64,000 bases of DNA from Nicotiana tabacum (GCF_000715075.1 NC_134084.1:100482411-100546410), one strand, 5' to 3'; positions 46,151 through 57,825 are shown, counted from the first letter of the stretch. Program-made: numbers and translations. Notes: a model not told the origin generated them from the sequence alone.

Positions 46151-46960
46151 TTGACTTGGTGCCGGGCACTTAGCCCATTTCCATTCCTCCGTACCGTATG
46201 GCACCAGCTGAGTTTAAGGAGTTGAAGGAGAAGCTTTAGGAACTCCTTGAGAAGGCGTTTATTAGGCCTAGTGTGTCACCTTGGGTTGCACCGGTTCTGT
46301 TTGTGAAAAAAAAGGATGGTACTATGAGAATGTGCATTGATTATAGGTAGTTGAATGAAATCACAATAAAGAACAAGTATCCTTGCCGCATATTGATGAT
46401 CTATTTGACCAGATTCAGGAAGCGAGGGTGTTTTACAACATTGATTTGAGGTCAGGGTATCACCAGATGAAGATTTGGGACTCGGATATTCTCTAGACAA
46501 CTTTCAGGACCCGTTATGGGCATTATGAGTTCCTTGTGATGTGTTTTGGGCTGACCAACACCCCAGTAGCGTTCATGCATTTGATGAACATTGTATTTCA
46601 GTCTTATCTCGACTCGTTTGTTATTGTGTTCGTTGATGATATCCTGGTGTACTCTCACAGCCAAGAGGAGCATGCCCAACATTTTAGGGTTGTGTTGCAG
46701 CAGTTGAGGGATGATAAACTTTATGCCAAGTTCTTCAAGTGTGAGTTTTGGCTCAGTTCAGTAGCGTTCTTGGGGCACGTGGTATCCAATGAGGGTATTC
46801 AGGCGGATCCGAAGAAGATAAAGGCGGTTTAAAGTTGGCCCTGACTGTCTTCAGCTATGGAGATTTGGAGCTTTCTTGGTTTGGATGGTTATTACCGTCG
46901 GTTCGTGTAGGGTTTCTCGTCTATTGCTTCGCCCTTTACCAAATTGACCCAAAAGGGTGC
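46150..46960 (+). pseudogene. pol: Chromovirus 2 reverse transcriptase
   Basis: Encodes [42 protein letters not shown], a broken CIDYR box, and, in the open frame 46536-46832, [29 protein letters not shown] with the catalytic DD intact, and [16 protein letters not shown]. At least five stops or frameshifts lie in the region. Confidence 0.88.
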
Positions 46961-47470
46961 CTTTTCAGGTGATCAGATGAGTGTGAGGAGAGCTTTCAGA
47001 AGCTCAAGACTACCTTGACCACAACTCCAGTTCTAGTTCTAGCATCAGCTTATGGTTCTTATACATTATATTTTGATGCTTCTCCTATTGGTATTGGGTG
47101 TGTTTTGATGTAGGAGGGTAGAGTGATTGCTTATAGCGCCAGTTGAAGGCTCATGAGAAGAACTACCTTGTTCATGATTTGGAGTTGGCTGCCATTGTTC
47201 ATGCGTTGAAGATTTGGAGGCACTATCTCTATGGTGGGTCTTATGAGGTATTTACTGATCATCGTAGCCTCCAACACTTATTCAAATAGAAGGATCTAAA
47301 TCTGAGGTAGTGGAGATGGTTGGAGCTGCTAAAGGACTATGATATCACTATTCTGTATCATCCGGGGACGACCAATGTGGTGGCTAATGCCTTGAGTAGG
47401 AAGCCAGTGAGTATGGGTAGTCTTTCATTCATTCTTGTTGGTGAGAGACTCTTGCGGTTGATGTTTAAGC
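46961..47470 (+). pseudogene. pol: Chromovirus 2 RNase H
   Basis: Encodes [45 protein letters not shown] and TNVVANALSRKP in broken frames, separated by stops. Confidence 0.85.
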
Positions 47471-48451
47471 CTTGGACAACCAGTTGTGAGGTTAGATGTT
47501 TCGGAGCCCAGTCGGGTTATAGCTTGTGTGGTTTCTCGGTCTTCCTTATTTGATTGCATCAGAGAGCGCCAGTATGATGATCCTCATTTGCTTGTCCTCA
47601 AAGATAGGGTTCAGCACGGTGATGCCAGAGATATGATAATTGGAGATGATGGGGTATTGAGGATGCAGGGCCGGATATGTGTGCCCAATGTAGATGCGCT
47701 ACAGGAGTTGATTCTTGAGGAGGCCCACAACTCGCGGTACTCTTTTCATCCAGATGATGTGAATATGTATCATAATTTGAGACAACGCTATTGGTGGAGG
47801 AGAATGAAGAAGGATATAGTTGGGTTTGTAGCTCAGTGTCTCAATTGTCAGCAGGTAAAATATGAGCATCAGAAAACAGGTGGATTTCTTCAGAGATTAG
47901 AGATACCAGAGTGGAAGTGGGAGTGGATCACCATGGATTTCATAGTTGGGCTCCCACAGACTTCGAGGAAGTTCGATGCTATTTGGGTGATTGTGGATCG
48001 GCTGACCAAGTCTGGGAACTTCATTCCAATTAGTACTACTTATTCTTCAGATCGGTTGGCTAAGATTTACATCAGAGAGATTGTTTGCCTTCACGATGTT
48101 CTATTTTCCATCATTTTAGATAGAGGCACGTAGTTTACATCTCAGTTTTTGAGGGACGTGGAGCGAGAGTTGGGCACTCAGGTTGAGTTGAGCCTAGTAT
48201 TTCACCCTCAGATGGACGGACAGTCTGAGCGCACTATTCAGATATTGGAGGACATGCTACGCGCTTGTGTCATTGATTTTAGGGGTTCCCGAGACCAATT
48301 TCTGCCGCTCGTGGATTTTGATTAAAACAACAGCTATCAGTCGAGCATTCAGATGGCTCTGTACGAGGCTTTATATTGTATACTGTGTAGATCTCTGGTG
48401 GGTTGGTTTGATCCCGGTAAGGCTAGACTATTGGGTATTGACTTGGTTCAG
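47471..48451 (+). pseudogene. pol: Chromovirus 2 integrase, truncated
   Basis: The 215-residue frame 47486-48133 holds the HHCC zinc-binding domain (HNSRYSFHPDD ... CLNCQQVKYEH) and the start of the catalytic core with Asp residues in WVIVDRLTKS and IILDRGT. After a stop it continues FTSQFLRDVERELGTQVELS and [17 protein letters not shown]. It breaks off at 48451 (LGIDLVQ), where 3' LTR sequence begins. The GPY/F region and chromodomain are lost. Confidence 0.9.
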
Positions 48452-49235
48452 GTACCTACTAAGTGCGAGTGCCGAGTTCCGAGTGCTGAGTGATCTGGAG
48501 GAATGAGTAACTGTGAGGAATGAGTGATGGTGAAGTTGGAGTGAAAGGGAGGACTGAGTGATTGTTGCCTTGAGAGGCTGTATATGATTTGACTGTTGTG
48601 GCACATAGTTGCCTTATATCACTGTTTTGAAAACTTCTGAAAGATATTTTTATCCGGTTTTATTTGAACTTAGCATAAATAACTGATTTGACTTGATTTG
48701 TCGGATTTGAGAAGAATGCCTATTTTTCCTTATTGAGACTACTAAAAATGAATTATAATTGTGTAGCTCGTTACTATCTTTCAGTTTATTATTTATTATT
48801 GTTATTTATGAGTTGGTTGTACTCACGCTACACCCTGCACTTCGTGTGTAGAACTAGGAGTTTCTGGATGTGGAGGGTGTTGATAGTTCTCGTAGCTGAC
48901 CGTTGGAGATAGCAAGATAGCTGTCTGGCGTTCGCGGACCTTATTTTTTCTCCTTCCTTATCTTTTCTTTTGTTGTACTTGCATCTAAAATGTTATTCAT
49001 TTCATTTCTAGACTGATTTTGTATAGATTCTTATGGCTTAGTGACACCCCAATATTGGGAGCTATTTTTTCGCGCTTGTGTTTTGGGTTTTATCCCTATC
49101 GATGAAAAAAACTTTGCTATTTTAAAATTTCTTGATTTGTTTTCTGTTAAATTTTGGAAGTATTTTGGAAATTGTCGGCTTGCCTAGTATCATAGACATG
49201 CGCCATCACGACAGGTTCGGATTTGGGTCGTAATA
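48452..49235 (+). repeat. 3' LTR of chromovirus 2, truncated at its 5' side
   Basis: Matches 42355-43159 of the 5' LTR (GTACCTACT, CGAGTGCCGAGT, GCTACACCCTGCACTTCGTG). It ends CGTAATA where the other LTR has GTGACA, directly followed by the duplication GAAAG. Confidence 0.9.
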
Positions 49236-50040
49236 GAAAGGTATGATCACCTTAAGGCTACGGTATTACCAAGAGCTCGATAAGAGTGGATGCACTTATG
49301 GTTGCAAGATTTTAAGACCTTAAGTGAGTATAACTCTGTTGTATTTCGAATAACTTCCCAACTAAAATTATATGGGGAAATGAGGATTTGTTGGAAAAGG
49401 CTCTTACGAGTTTTCATGCCTCAAATATGGTATTACAACAGCAATATTGTGAAAGGGGTTTTAGAAAGTATTCTGAATTGATCTCATGCCTTCTGGTGGC
49501 TGAGCAACATAATGCCCGTTTGATGAAAAATCATGAAGCCTACCCCACAGGGTCAGATCCAATTCCTGAAGCGAATATAGCGAAACGTGATAAGTCTGGA
49601 AAAAAAATAACTATCATAGCCATATTTATGTACATGGGAATGACAATGGCAAAACACGAGATAATAATCGTCATCTTGGTGGTCATGGAAAATGAGAGAA
49701 CAATATAGGTTCTCAAAACAATCCTTCAAGAGGCAAAAGCGGTAACTGCTACCGCTGTGGCATGAAAGTCATTGGAAAATTAAATGTCGTGTACCTAAGC
49801 ATTTTGTGAGGCTTTATCAAAACTCCATAAAAAGAAAGGAAAATTATATTAGAGCATCTTCTGCTAATGTCCCAGTGGAGTCTCACTGACCTTTAAAAAT
49901 AATTTTTAGGCATGGCCTTCAAACAAAAATGATGATAATGTCGTGGCAAATCTTGCTTTGAATGATGATGATTTTGAATGCCTCGATGATCTTACTCATT
50001 TGGACGTTGAAGACTTCTTTTGTGATGAAAACTAAATTTG
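49236..50040 (+). pseudogene. gag: Copia gag, 3' part, with zinc knuckle
   Basis: Resumes after chromovirus 2 with RYDHLKATVLPRAR, LWLQDFKTLSEYNS and ITSQLKLYGE. It then shifts into the 106-residue frame 49388-49708 (MLEKALTSFHASNMVLQQQY, RKYSELISCLLVAEQ). The zinc knuckle CYRCGM...HWKIKC lies near 49748-49800 with a shift inside it. An acidic tail (DDFECLDDLTHLDVEDFFCD) ends near 50034. Confidence 0.85.
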
Positions 50041-50240
50041 ATCATTTTACTAGGGAATACAATTATGTTGTTATTTTTATTTTCAGTATTTTTTGTCTCG
50101 TTCTAAAGTTATTTTTATTTTTAAGTAGTACTTAAGTTGTCTTATGTTGTTGTTGGTGTTGTTAGTTTTTCCATATTTCTTATGGTGTACTTTTATTTTT
50201 TTATGACGAAAATAAAAAATTTCAGTCATAAATTGGATCT
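50041..50240 (+). other. Spacer in the copia element
   Basis: A/T-rich, no coding signal. Confidence 0.4.
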
Positions 50241-50750
50241 AAGATGAGTAATGAAGATTTATGCCTTTTGGATAGTGCTACAGCTCACACAATATTAACA
50301 GAAATTTTTTTTTCTCTTATTTGGTTATGAAAAAGTCCTATGTTAATACAATATCTAGTAGTACAAAATTAATTGAGGGCTCTGGAAGAGAAGCCTTATT
50401 ACTACCTGGAGTAACGATATTGACTATTAATAATGTATTGTATTATAGTAAGTCTCAAAGAAACTAGTTGAGTTTCAAAGCTATTCGCCAAAATGGCTAC
50501 CATGTTGTGACCTCTAACGAAGGAAATATTGAATACCTTTATATTACTACAATAAAAGCGGGAAACAAATGTGTGCATGAAAAATTACCTGCATTTTCTT
50601 CTGTGTTTACCACACAAACATTGGTGTGGTTATATCACATGCCATAGTAGACAAAAGGTTTACCACTTCTAATGATTTTATCATTTGACATGACCGATTA
50701 GGCAATCCCGGTTCTAACATAATGCGCAGAATAATAGGAAATTGAAATGG
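50241..50750 (+). pseudogene. pol: Copia protease and pre-integrase region, decayed
   Basis: Encodes EDLCLLDSATAHTIL (protease active site D-S/T-A/G form) and RQNGYHVVTSNEGNIEYLYI, then a GAG-pre-integrase trace (HDRLGNPGSNIMRRIIGN), with many stops and shifts. Confidence 0.75.
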
Positions 50751-51360
50751 GCACACATTGAAGAACAATAAGATTCTTCAATTTAAGCAATTCTCTTGTG
50801 CTGCTTGTACTCAAGGAAAATTGGTTATTAAAACATCAATAGCTAAAGTTGGGATTGAATCCCCTGCATTTTTGAAACGTATACAGGGTGTTTTATGTGG
50901 GCCTATACACCCTCCATGTGGACCATTCAAGTATTTTATGATCTTGATAGACGCATCTACAAGATGGTCACGTGCGTGCTTATTGTTAGCTCGCAATATG
51001 ATATTTGCGAGATTGTTGGTCCAATTAATAAAGTTAAAGGCACAATTTCCAGATTATACAATTAAGACAATTCGTCTTGATAATGCTGCTGAATTTACAT
51101 CTCAGGCCTTTATTGATTATTGGAATAAAAATTGAGCATCTGGTTGCTCATGTTCATACTCAAAACGGTCTAGCAGAATCGTTGATTAAACGCCTCCAAT
51201 TAATAGCTAGACCATTGCTAAGGAGGACAAAGCTTCCCCTTTGAGTGTGGGGACATGCTATTTTGCATGCAACAACACTTTTGCTCATAAGGCCAACCAG
51301 TTATCATAAAGTCTCCCCATTATAGTTGGCTTTTGGTTAAGAGCCAAATATTTCCCATAT
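50751..51360 (+). pseudogene. pol: Copia integrase, truncated
   Basis: The 125-residue frame 50758-51135 encodes FSCAACTQGKLVIKTS (zinc-binding CxxC), then CGPIHPPCGPFKYFMILIDA with the first catalytic Asp, and IRLDNAAEFTSQAFIDYW with the second. It continues in another frame HVHTQNGLAESLIKRLQLIA to about 51330, where the third acidic residue lies. Homology ends near 51360 at LKSQIFPI-like sequence; RT and RNase H are not seen. Confidence 0.88.
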
Positions 51361-51920
51361 GCCGGGGAGCAGGAGGCAGATTAGGAAGAGAGCCATGGGC
51401 CGATATCCCTCCGGCTCGAGGGGATGAAATGGAGACGAGGGCTGTGACCTCCCGAGAAGCTGCTTTTGTACCGAAATAAACGGCCGATGTGATAGACATC
51501 ATGGAGACACCCTCCTATAGTGAGTCTATGCTTGAAAAGGCCCAAGCGGGCAAAGACAAGTCAAGTGATTGGGCACAAGGTGCAGAAGACCCTCTCAACT
51601 CCTTCTTCGAAGGCATGAATATATCTATATTGAATGATTTCTCCGGGTTGTGCCACATGGAGATACCGAAAAAGGACGTGCCTTCGAGAGTTGACGGGCC
51701 GAGCGCGAGCCCAAGATTGGTGAAGTAGTTCCCTGTGTTGAGCGCGTACCCCGATCGCAAGAGGATGATTGTTGTTACAGTCCCAGAGGATGCCCAAGTC
51801 CTATCCGCTCTGGTAGACGCAGACAGCTACCTCCGATGTCTTGTAATCGCGGAGAACCAGACAAAGATGAATGAGGTAGGCACGTCTGTCTCTTCAACGA
51901 GGCACATTAGACATTGAATC
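51361..51920 (+). pseudogene. Retroelement ORF fragment of unclear family
   Basis: Plus frames 51489-51728 and 51735-51917 form one interrupted coding stretch: WAQGAEDPLNSFFEGMN, FSGLCHMEIPKKDVPSRVDG, then RKRMIVVTVPEDAQVLSALV, DADSYLRCLVIAENQTKMNE. I recognise similar text from retrotransposon-related proteins of Solanaceae but cannot name the domain. A stop at 51726-51728 separates the two halves. It begins abruptly after the copia integrase. Confidence 0.5.
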
Positions 51921-51949
51921 GGGTAAGCTTCTAACACCTTCAAACTCCC

Positions 51950-52883
51950 CACATGAATCACTTGAAGTTTCCCTTTATTGTTTTTTACTTAGTTCCCTTT
52001 ATTTCCAAGTTGATGAATAAGGCGGAGAGTATGGCGGAGGAAGAATCAAGCAAAGAGCCTGTGAAGCTTCCAGAAATTCAAGAGAAAGAAGAGACCTCTG
52101 CAAAGCTAGCAACACTGACCAAAGAGCTCCAAGTCTCTTCTTGTTGAGCAATTGAAGGACTTCATTATAGAGGTCATCAAAGATAAAATTGAGCCTTCGC
52201 CTAAATCTTTTCTTACATATGCAAAGTCGTACACACAAAGAATTGATAACTTGAAGATGCTAAGTGGATATCAACCTCCTAAACTTCAGTAATTCAGCGG
52301 TAAAGGGAATCCTAAGAAACATGTTGCACACTTCATCGAGACGTGCAATGATGCTGGAACTTATGGTGATCACCTTGTGAAGTAGTTTGTTTGATCTCTC
52401 AAAGGAAATGATTTCGATTGGTACACAGAACTTGAACCTGGTTCCATTGATAATTGGGAGCAACTCGAGCAAAAATTCCTCAACCACTTCTATAGCATGA
52501 GGTGCATTGTGAGCATGATTGAACTTACAAATGCTCTACAACAAAAGAAGGAGTCATTTATCGAATTCATCAATCGTTGTAGGAGTTTAAACCTCAACTG
52601 CAAAGACCGTCTTAGTGAAACTTCTAGCATCGAAATGTGCATCCAAGGTATGCATTGGGGCATTCGCTACATCTTTCATGGAATAAAGCTTAAAACTTTT
52701 GAAGAGTTGGCCACCCATGAACATGATATGGAATTGAGTATGGCTACACATGAAGATCAAACGTTTTCTGTCTTTGAGACTCATGATGAAAAAAATGTAG
52801 ACGATGCCGAGAATGGCGGCAAGTATTTATCCGAAACTAAAATAGAAGAGTCCATGCATGTTGCAATGCTCCTTGACGTATGA
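51950..52883 (+). pseudogene. gag: Ty3/gypsy gag (Retrotrans_gag family)
   Basis: A Lys/Glu-rich N-terminal piece (52013-52147, MNKAESMAEEESSKEPVKLP) leads into KSYTQRIDNLKMLSGYQPPK and KGNPKKHVAHFIETCNDAGT. The gag core FDWYTELEPGSIDNWEQLEQ, KFLNHFYSMRCIVSMIEL follows, and the 128-residue frame 52497-52883 gives KESFIEFINRCRSLNLNCKD, MCIQGMHWGIRYIFHGIK and FEELATHEHDMELSM. At least three stops interrupt it. No protease or RT follows; instead tandem repeats begin at once. Confidence 0.85.
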
Positions 52884-53395
52884 GCCTAAACTGCAAGTCA
52901 TAATGCTCCTTGATGCATGAGCCTAAACTACATATCAAAGCACTCCTCTACACACTAGCATAAACTGCAAGTTATAGTGTTCTTTAACACATGAGCATAA
53001 ACTATATGCCACGAAGCTCCTCAAATTTGAGCTAAGTCTTCAACATATAAAGCTCCTCAAATTTGAGCAAAGTATTCGAGACGTAAAGCTCCTCAAATTT
53101 GAGAAAAGTCTTCAAGTTGCAAAATTGAGCAAAGTCTTTAAAGTTGAAAATCTCTTCAAATTCAAGCAATGTCTTGAAGATATAAAGCTCCTCAAATTTA
53201 AGCAAAGTCTTCAAGATGAAAAAGCTCTTCAAATTTGAGAAAAGTCTTTAAATCATAAAACTCTTCAAATTCAAGCAAGATCTTCAAACTGAAAAGCTCT
53301 TCAAATTCGATCAAAGCTTTCAAGTTGCACAACTCACTAAATTTGAGCAAAGTCTTCAAGTTGCAAAGCTCCTTAAAATATGAGCATGCACCGTA
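52884..53395. repeat. Tandem arrays after the gypsy gag (CTCAAATTTGAG palindromes)
   Basis: First, 4 degenerate ~45-bp units with GAGCATAAACTGCAAGT (52884-53005). Then about ten 36-39-bp units, each centred on CTCAAATTTGAG or a near copy and followed by CAAAGTCTTCAAG (53016-53390). The minus frame at 53032-53232 is a by-product. Confidence 0.85.
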
Positions 53396-53681
53396 TATTA
53401 CTTCTTGTTTGCACGAGTATAAACTGTATATAAAGAAAAAGAAGAAAAAAAACTCACACTTTATCTGAACTACGTAATGAATTGATCATCTTCAGCGAAG
53501 TACGCAGAAAACATAGAATTTCATTCTAAGTTCAGTCATATGAAAAAAAGTCTATTGCTTTAACACAACGGCCAAAGTGAAGTTGGTCACTTCAAGGTTC
53601 TTCGCAAATATCAAAGTGAAGTTGATAGCTGGTGGGTACATTCTAAGCTTTGGGACAAAGACTTACTGGATGGTTCCTTTC
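53396..53681. other. Retroelement spacer, no gene seen
   Basis: Non-coding A/T-rich sequence between the tandem array and the copia LTR. Confidence 0.4.
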
Positions 53682-54376
53682 TGTTGAATATTGAAGTTTT
53701 GATGATTAACAAAGTATGACTAAATGCTCAAAGAATTAGGTCCTCAACGTAGCTGCTTAATTGTTCTGAAGAACCAGCTCCTCGGGATAAAGGACCAGGT
53801 GCTCATGTTGATACTTGTACGTCTGTACAAGACATAACTTTATCTCAAAGTTATCCATGTCTGAGTTGTGTGGAAGAAGGGTGCTATATGTGATAAAGGC
53901 CGTTGCTAAAAAAATATGGATAATTCTGACAGAGACTAAAGTCCCAAAACTTGTGGAATCCTTGGAACAATAGGAGTCCTATTAAAGAGGAAGATAATTA
54001 TGAATAGGACTCCTAGAAGATCTCAAGTTGAAACGTTTAAATATGAACGACTTTGTACTTTTCAACTATCCTTTTACACATCAACTAAAGAGTCATAAGT
54101 CGTTTACTAGAGTCGAGTACTTGCATTGTATTCTTCTTGAGTCATTCTAGTGAATGTGTTTTGAGAAATTGAGTTGTAATTAAGTGATAAACAATTAGTG
54201 AGTTGGAGTGAGTGTTTTCCTTTACAAGTTAGAGTAACTTGTAAATCAAATATCTGTAGTAGGAGTACCGAAGAATATTTAATTATAGTCTTATTCATTT
54301 TATTGCTTATTTACTTCACGCTTAAGGAACGCGGTAAAGAACCAAGTTTTTTAGTAATTCATACGAGCACTCAAAC
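53682..54376 (+). repeat. 5' LTR of a second copia element (Tork-like)
   Basis: Starts TGTTGAATATTGAAG and contains TTAGGTCCTCAACGTAGC and AAGAACCAGCTCCTCGGG. It ends near CATACGAGCACTC just before the PBS. The left boundary is clear; the right boundary is approximate. No second LTR was found. Confidence 0.7.
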
Positions 54377-54382
54377 TAATAA

Positions 54383-54398
54383 TTGGTATTAGAGCAGG
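54383..54398 (+). other. Primer-binding site of the second copia element
   Basis: TTGGTATTAGAGCAGG, initiator-Met-type with one change. Confidence 0.8.
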
Positions 54399-54444
54399 TT
54401 CTCTCATATACCCGACTAACACCTAGAGAGATCTTGAAAGCAAG

Positions 54445-54800
54445 ATGAGTGCTCCACCCAAAATTAATGAAGGACAATCAACTACCAAGCCATCCCTATT
54501 CAATGGAAAATATTACAATTGGCGGAAAGTAAGAATGGAAGACTTCCTGATAGCTGAAGACTATGAACTATGGACCATAGCGAACAAAGGTCCTTTGATT
54601 CCTACTAAACAAAATGCACAAAATGAAACAGTTCCTATGGACCCCTCCGAATTTGTGGCAGCAGATTTCAGAATGAGGTATGATGTGTAGTTTCTCGCCA
54701 TTGATAAAAATGAAAAAAAATTGCTCCAAGTATCCCTCTCACAAAGCAACAAATATGAGATACACATGTACTTTCTCTACAAATGTCGTAAGGAGGGGGA
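54445..54800 (+). pseudogene. gag: Second copia element gag, N-terminal fragment
   Basis: The frame 54445-54690 (81 residues) begins MSAPPKINEGQSTTKPSLFN and continues GKYYNWRKVRMEDFLIAEDY, ELWTIANKGPL. This is the DUF4219/UBN2-type start of Tork-like gag. After a stop the same protein goes on weakly (FLAIDKNEKNC). It is cut off near 54800 and nothing of pol is present. Confidence 0.85.
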
Positions 54801-55389
54801 TGCTCTAAGTTGTCTCCGCTAAAACTACTAGAAAGATGGACACACCAAATAGTTTCTTGTCAATCCCGTGGACATCACCTCTATCTTCTTGGTTTGATAC
54901 GAGGCCATTTGCACTCCTTCAAAAATCTGTAAAATAAAATAAAATAAAAATTGTAGTTCACAGTGCTTGTCGCATAATGCTTCAAGTCGACATTGTGCCA
55001 TACACCTCAACTCGTTATGGTGGAATTGGTGCCAACCTCATGAAGCTTTTGGTTCTGATTACTTGAGTGTTGCCAATGTCACGGAGTTTTAACTCAGCAA
55101 GTATCGGTGTCACCGACACAACACTTCAATGCGGATGGTGAACATTGTGACATGCACTTCTCTGCCAAATCTTATGGATCATATGCTTCGTGCACCTTTT
55201 CGCCTACAAAAAAAGAAAAGAAAAAGAGAGTGTCGATCATCCACTTATTCTCATGATGTAATTGGAGAACTCACCATGTATATCTTCTCCAAACCTGCAA
55301 AAAATAAAGAAGGAAAAAGAAGTATGTTGCCCGAACAATCTTCTCGATTTTAGCGGCTGATTCAAAGATTTGTTGCGACTGGATCAAAA
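54801..55389. other. Non-coding retroelement-like sequence, no gene seen
   Basis: No domain on either strand. AAATAAAATAAAA and AAAAAGAAAAGAAAAAG runs occur near 54927 and 55208. Small frames are not supported. Confidence 0.4.
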
Positions 55390-56285
55390 AGGCTGGAGCT
55401 TCGATTTTTATAGATGTTGTATCTCCCCGAGTCTTCTTCCCAACAGTGCAAACAACTCGTAATTTGTATAATTCTATCACGAGATATGCTTTTTTTAGCA
55501 AGAGCGTGCAAAGCTGAAGGAGCCGGCATGTCGAAACTCGTTTTCTAGATTCAACAAATTATCTGGGAAACACTATGGATATCCTAACTATAATTTCTAC
55601 ATATATTGTATCTCCAGGAGTCTAATTTTTAACGTCACAAATGTCTTGTGATTTGGACGCTCCTTTCTCGAGATACGACCTTTTCGCCGAGAGTGCGTAG
55701 AGCTTTGAGATCAGGGGGTCAGATGCGTAGATCAACCTTAAAAATTATTTCCACACAATCTTGATGGAATTTGGCTGTTAATTTTTTTTGTTAGGTTTCT
55801 TTGAGTCTAGTATTCGTAGAATCAAGCGGCTCGTGATTTGGACATTCCAACATCAAGATATGATTTTTTTTGTGAAGGCGCGTGATCTGCAAAATCAAAC
55901 AAGGCAGAATCTGAAGCAAAAATTTAAAATCTCGCCTGAGATGATACAGAAGGTATTTTGCTCCTATTATTAGACATGGTGTAGCCCTTTGTATATACTT
56001 TCATAAGAATCAAATGGCCTATGCTTTCGACGCTGGTACACCATAGTATGACTTTTTGGCGAGAGTGCGCGATGCTGTCAACTTTACAGGCCAGGCAAGC
56101 AGATCATTTTCAAAATTTTACTTCAGCTGATCCATAGGGAGTTTGGATCTGATTTTTTTAATACGTTGTCCCACTCAAAGTTTGGTTTCTATAGAATTAG
56201 GCCACCCATGATTTGGACTCTCATATGCCGAGATGTTAATATTTCACCGCAAGTGCACAAAGGTGGCGGACAACTTCTCTTCAAG
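55390..56285 (+). repeat. Degenerate ~185-bp tandem array (about 5 units)
   Basis: Units share TCGTGATTTGGACATTCC, then CGAGATATGACTTTTT, then GCGAGAGTGCGCGATGCT. They recur near 55460, 55652, 55836, 56024 and 56205, about 185-190 bp apart. Divergence is high, so the array is old. The frame at 55788-55973 lies within one unit and is not called as a gene. Confidence 0.75.
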
Positions 56286-56880
56286 AATTTTTCACCGTGA
56301 AAACATACACCCAAGGATGGATGCTTAAATAGGTGTATAAGGTGGTTAAGTATTATAATTCTTATGTGAATTAAATTGGCCGAGTTGTTTCCATCCTAAT
56401 ATACAATACAAGTTATGAAAAAGTTAATGATGAATTTTGCTCAATACATGCCTAAGTTTGGTAAAGTGATCGAACAAAGTCTGAGTTGTAAGTAAACAAA
56501 ACAAGGAGTTAGAATACTAGAAGGAAACATGTTGCCTTGCGTTACAAGGTCGAGAAATATTTTCCCTTGTTTGCTCTTGGTGAAAAAGCAAAGAGGCCTA
56601 ACGTGAGACGAACATGGAAAATTATCTGACAATTTGCAAGAATTTTCCATTGCTACTTCCAAACCAAATTACATTGCATGCACGTGTTCTACAACCAAAG
56701 TATTGGAAATTAATTTTTGCTTGGAGCTTGTATTTAGCACTCCACATAAACGTGCAACTGGATAAAAGTTCAGGTTTGACCGGTAGAAGTCACCACAAGT
56801 GCTGAAACAAAAATATCAACGTTCACTAATACTTCAAGTCTCGTGGTTCGTTTCAGCAAGCATACACCCCGATAAACCTT
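56286..56880. other. Non-coding, no gene seen
   Basis: A/T-rich sequence without recognisable motifs. Probably the 3' untranslated part of the retroelement that ends at the PPT below. Confidence 0.4.
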
Positions 56881-57103
56881 TAAGTAGGGGCATTTGTAGA
56901 TAATTAAATTTTTATTAAATTTAAATCCATACGAAGTTTGGATTTTACCATAATTTGAAATATACTAGAGCAAACAAATATTATGGACTACTATGATTGA
57001 GCCAATTATTTAAATTGAATAAATTAAATTAAATAAAATTCCAAAAAAATTGGGCTAGCCTATTCTTTTTTCAAATGGATCGACCCATAAGCTTCAAGCC
57101 CAA
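56880..57103 (+). repeat. Polypurine tract and start of an LTR, truncated
   Basis: AAGTAGGGGCATT is followed by TGTAGATAATTAAATTT, the layout of a PPT and LTR start in plus orientation. Chromovirus 3 interrupts the LTR at 57104. It may close the gypsy element whose gag lies at 51950-52883; this link is inference. Confidence 0.45.
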
Positions 57104-57825
57104 TGTCACGACCCGGATTTCCCACCCTCGGGAGTCGTGATGACGCCTACTCGTAAAAGCTAGGTAAGCCGAGTGTTACAGATTTTATTACCCCTTTTAC
57201 CTAACCTTTTAACAATTCAAATTATCATGTGATCAACATCGGAATAACAAAAATAATAAAAGGAATGCGGAAGACGAAATATGATAATTTAACTAAATAC
57301 TAGTACAGAATCCAAAATACAACTCTACCTAGAAATTGGTGTCACAATGTCACAGACCATGTACGAATAGTACAAACAGTGGTCTGAATAGAAAAACACA
57401 AGACTGTCTCTGAAATAAATAAAAATAGAATGGAAAGGATAGAAGGGGACGCCAAGGCCTGCGGACGTCTACAGGACTACCTCGGGTCTCCGCTGGACTG
57501 AAGGCAGCAACCTCACTATGGTCCAAAAGCTCCAGTACTAGGATCTGCACACAATGCAGAATGTAGTATCATCACAACCGATCCATGTGCTGGTAAGTGT
57601 CAAGCCTAACCCCGGTGAAGTAGTGACGAGGCTAGGACAAGATTACCAAGTAAGCTTGTGCAGTTAAATCATATACAAGAAATAACAATGACAGAAACTA
57701 GCAGTTAAAGATGGGAAGGAAGAACATGCTGCGGGGGATATCGTACTAACAGAATTTCAGTAGAGAAGCACAAAGAACAACATAATTCAATCGTGAGTAA
57801 GAATAAGGAAAACAGTAACAAGTGC

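Larger units (their letters stand above)
40375..49235 (+). mobile_element. Chromovirus 2 (chromodomain Ty3/gypsy relative), partly deleted
   Basis: Complete 5' LTR (40375-43159), PBS, gag, RT, RNase H, integrase and a truncated 3' LTR (48452-49235) flanked by a perfect 5-bp duplication GAAAG (40370-40374 and 49236-49240). Two deletions are visible. One joins the end of gag to the start of RT near 46150, removing knuckle and protease. The other joins the end of integrase at 48451 to the middle of the 3' LTR, removing the chromodomain. Gag holds a 1.54 kb insert. The LTR differs clearly from that of chromovirus 1, so it is a separate family. Confidence 0.92.
39439..51360 (+). mobile_element. 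Retrofit/Ale-like copia element, split and decayed
   Basis: The end of an LTR with TATA box, a CACGTTATC-type primer site, gag (40122-40374 plus 49236-49700), zinc knuckle, protease trace and integrase are in copia order. The gag is split by chromovirus 2 with a perfect GAAAG duplication. RT and RNase H are missing: similarity ends near 51360, after the integrase. The LTR's left part is cut off by element X. Lineage is inferred from gag wording such as ERYDHLKATVLP and QDFKTLSEYN. Confidence 0.85.
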
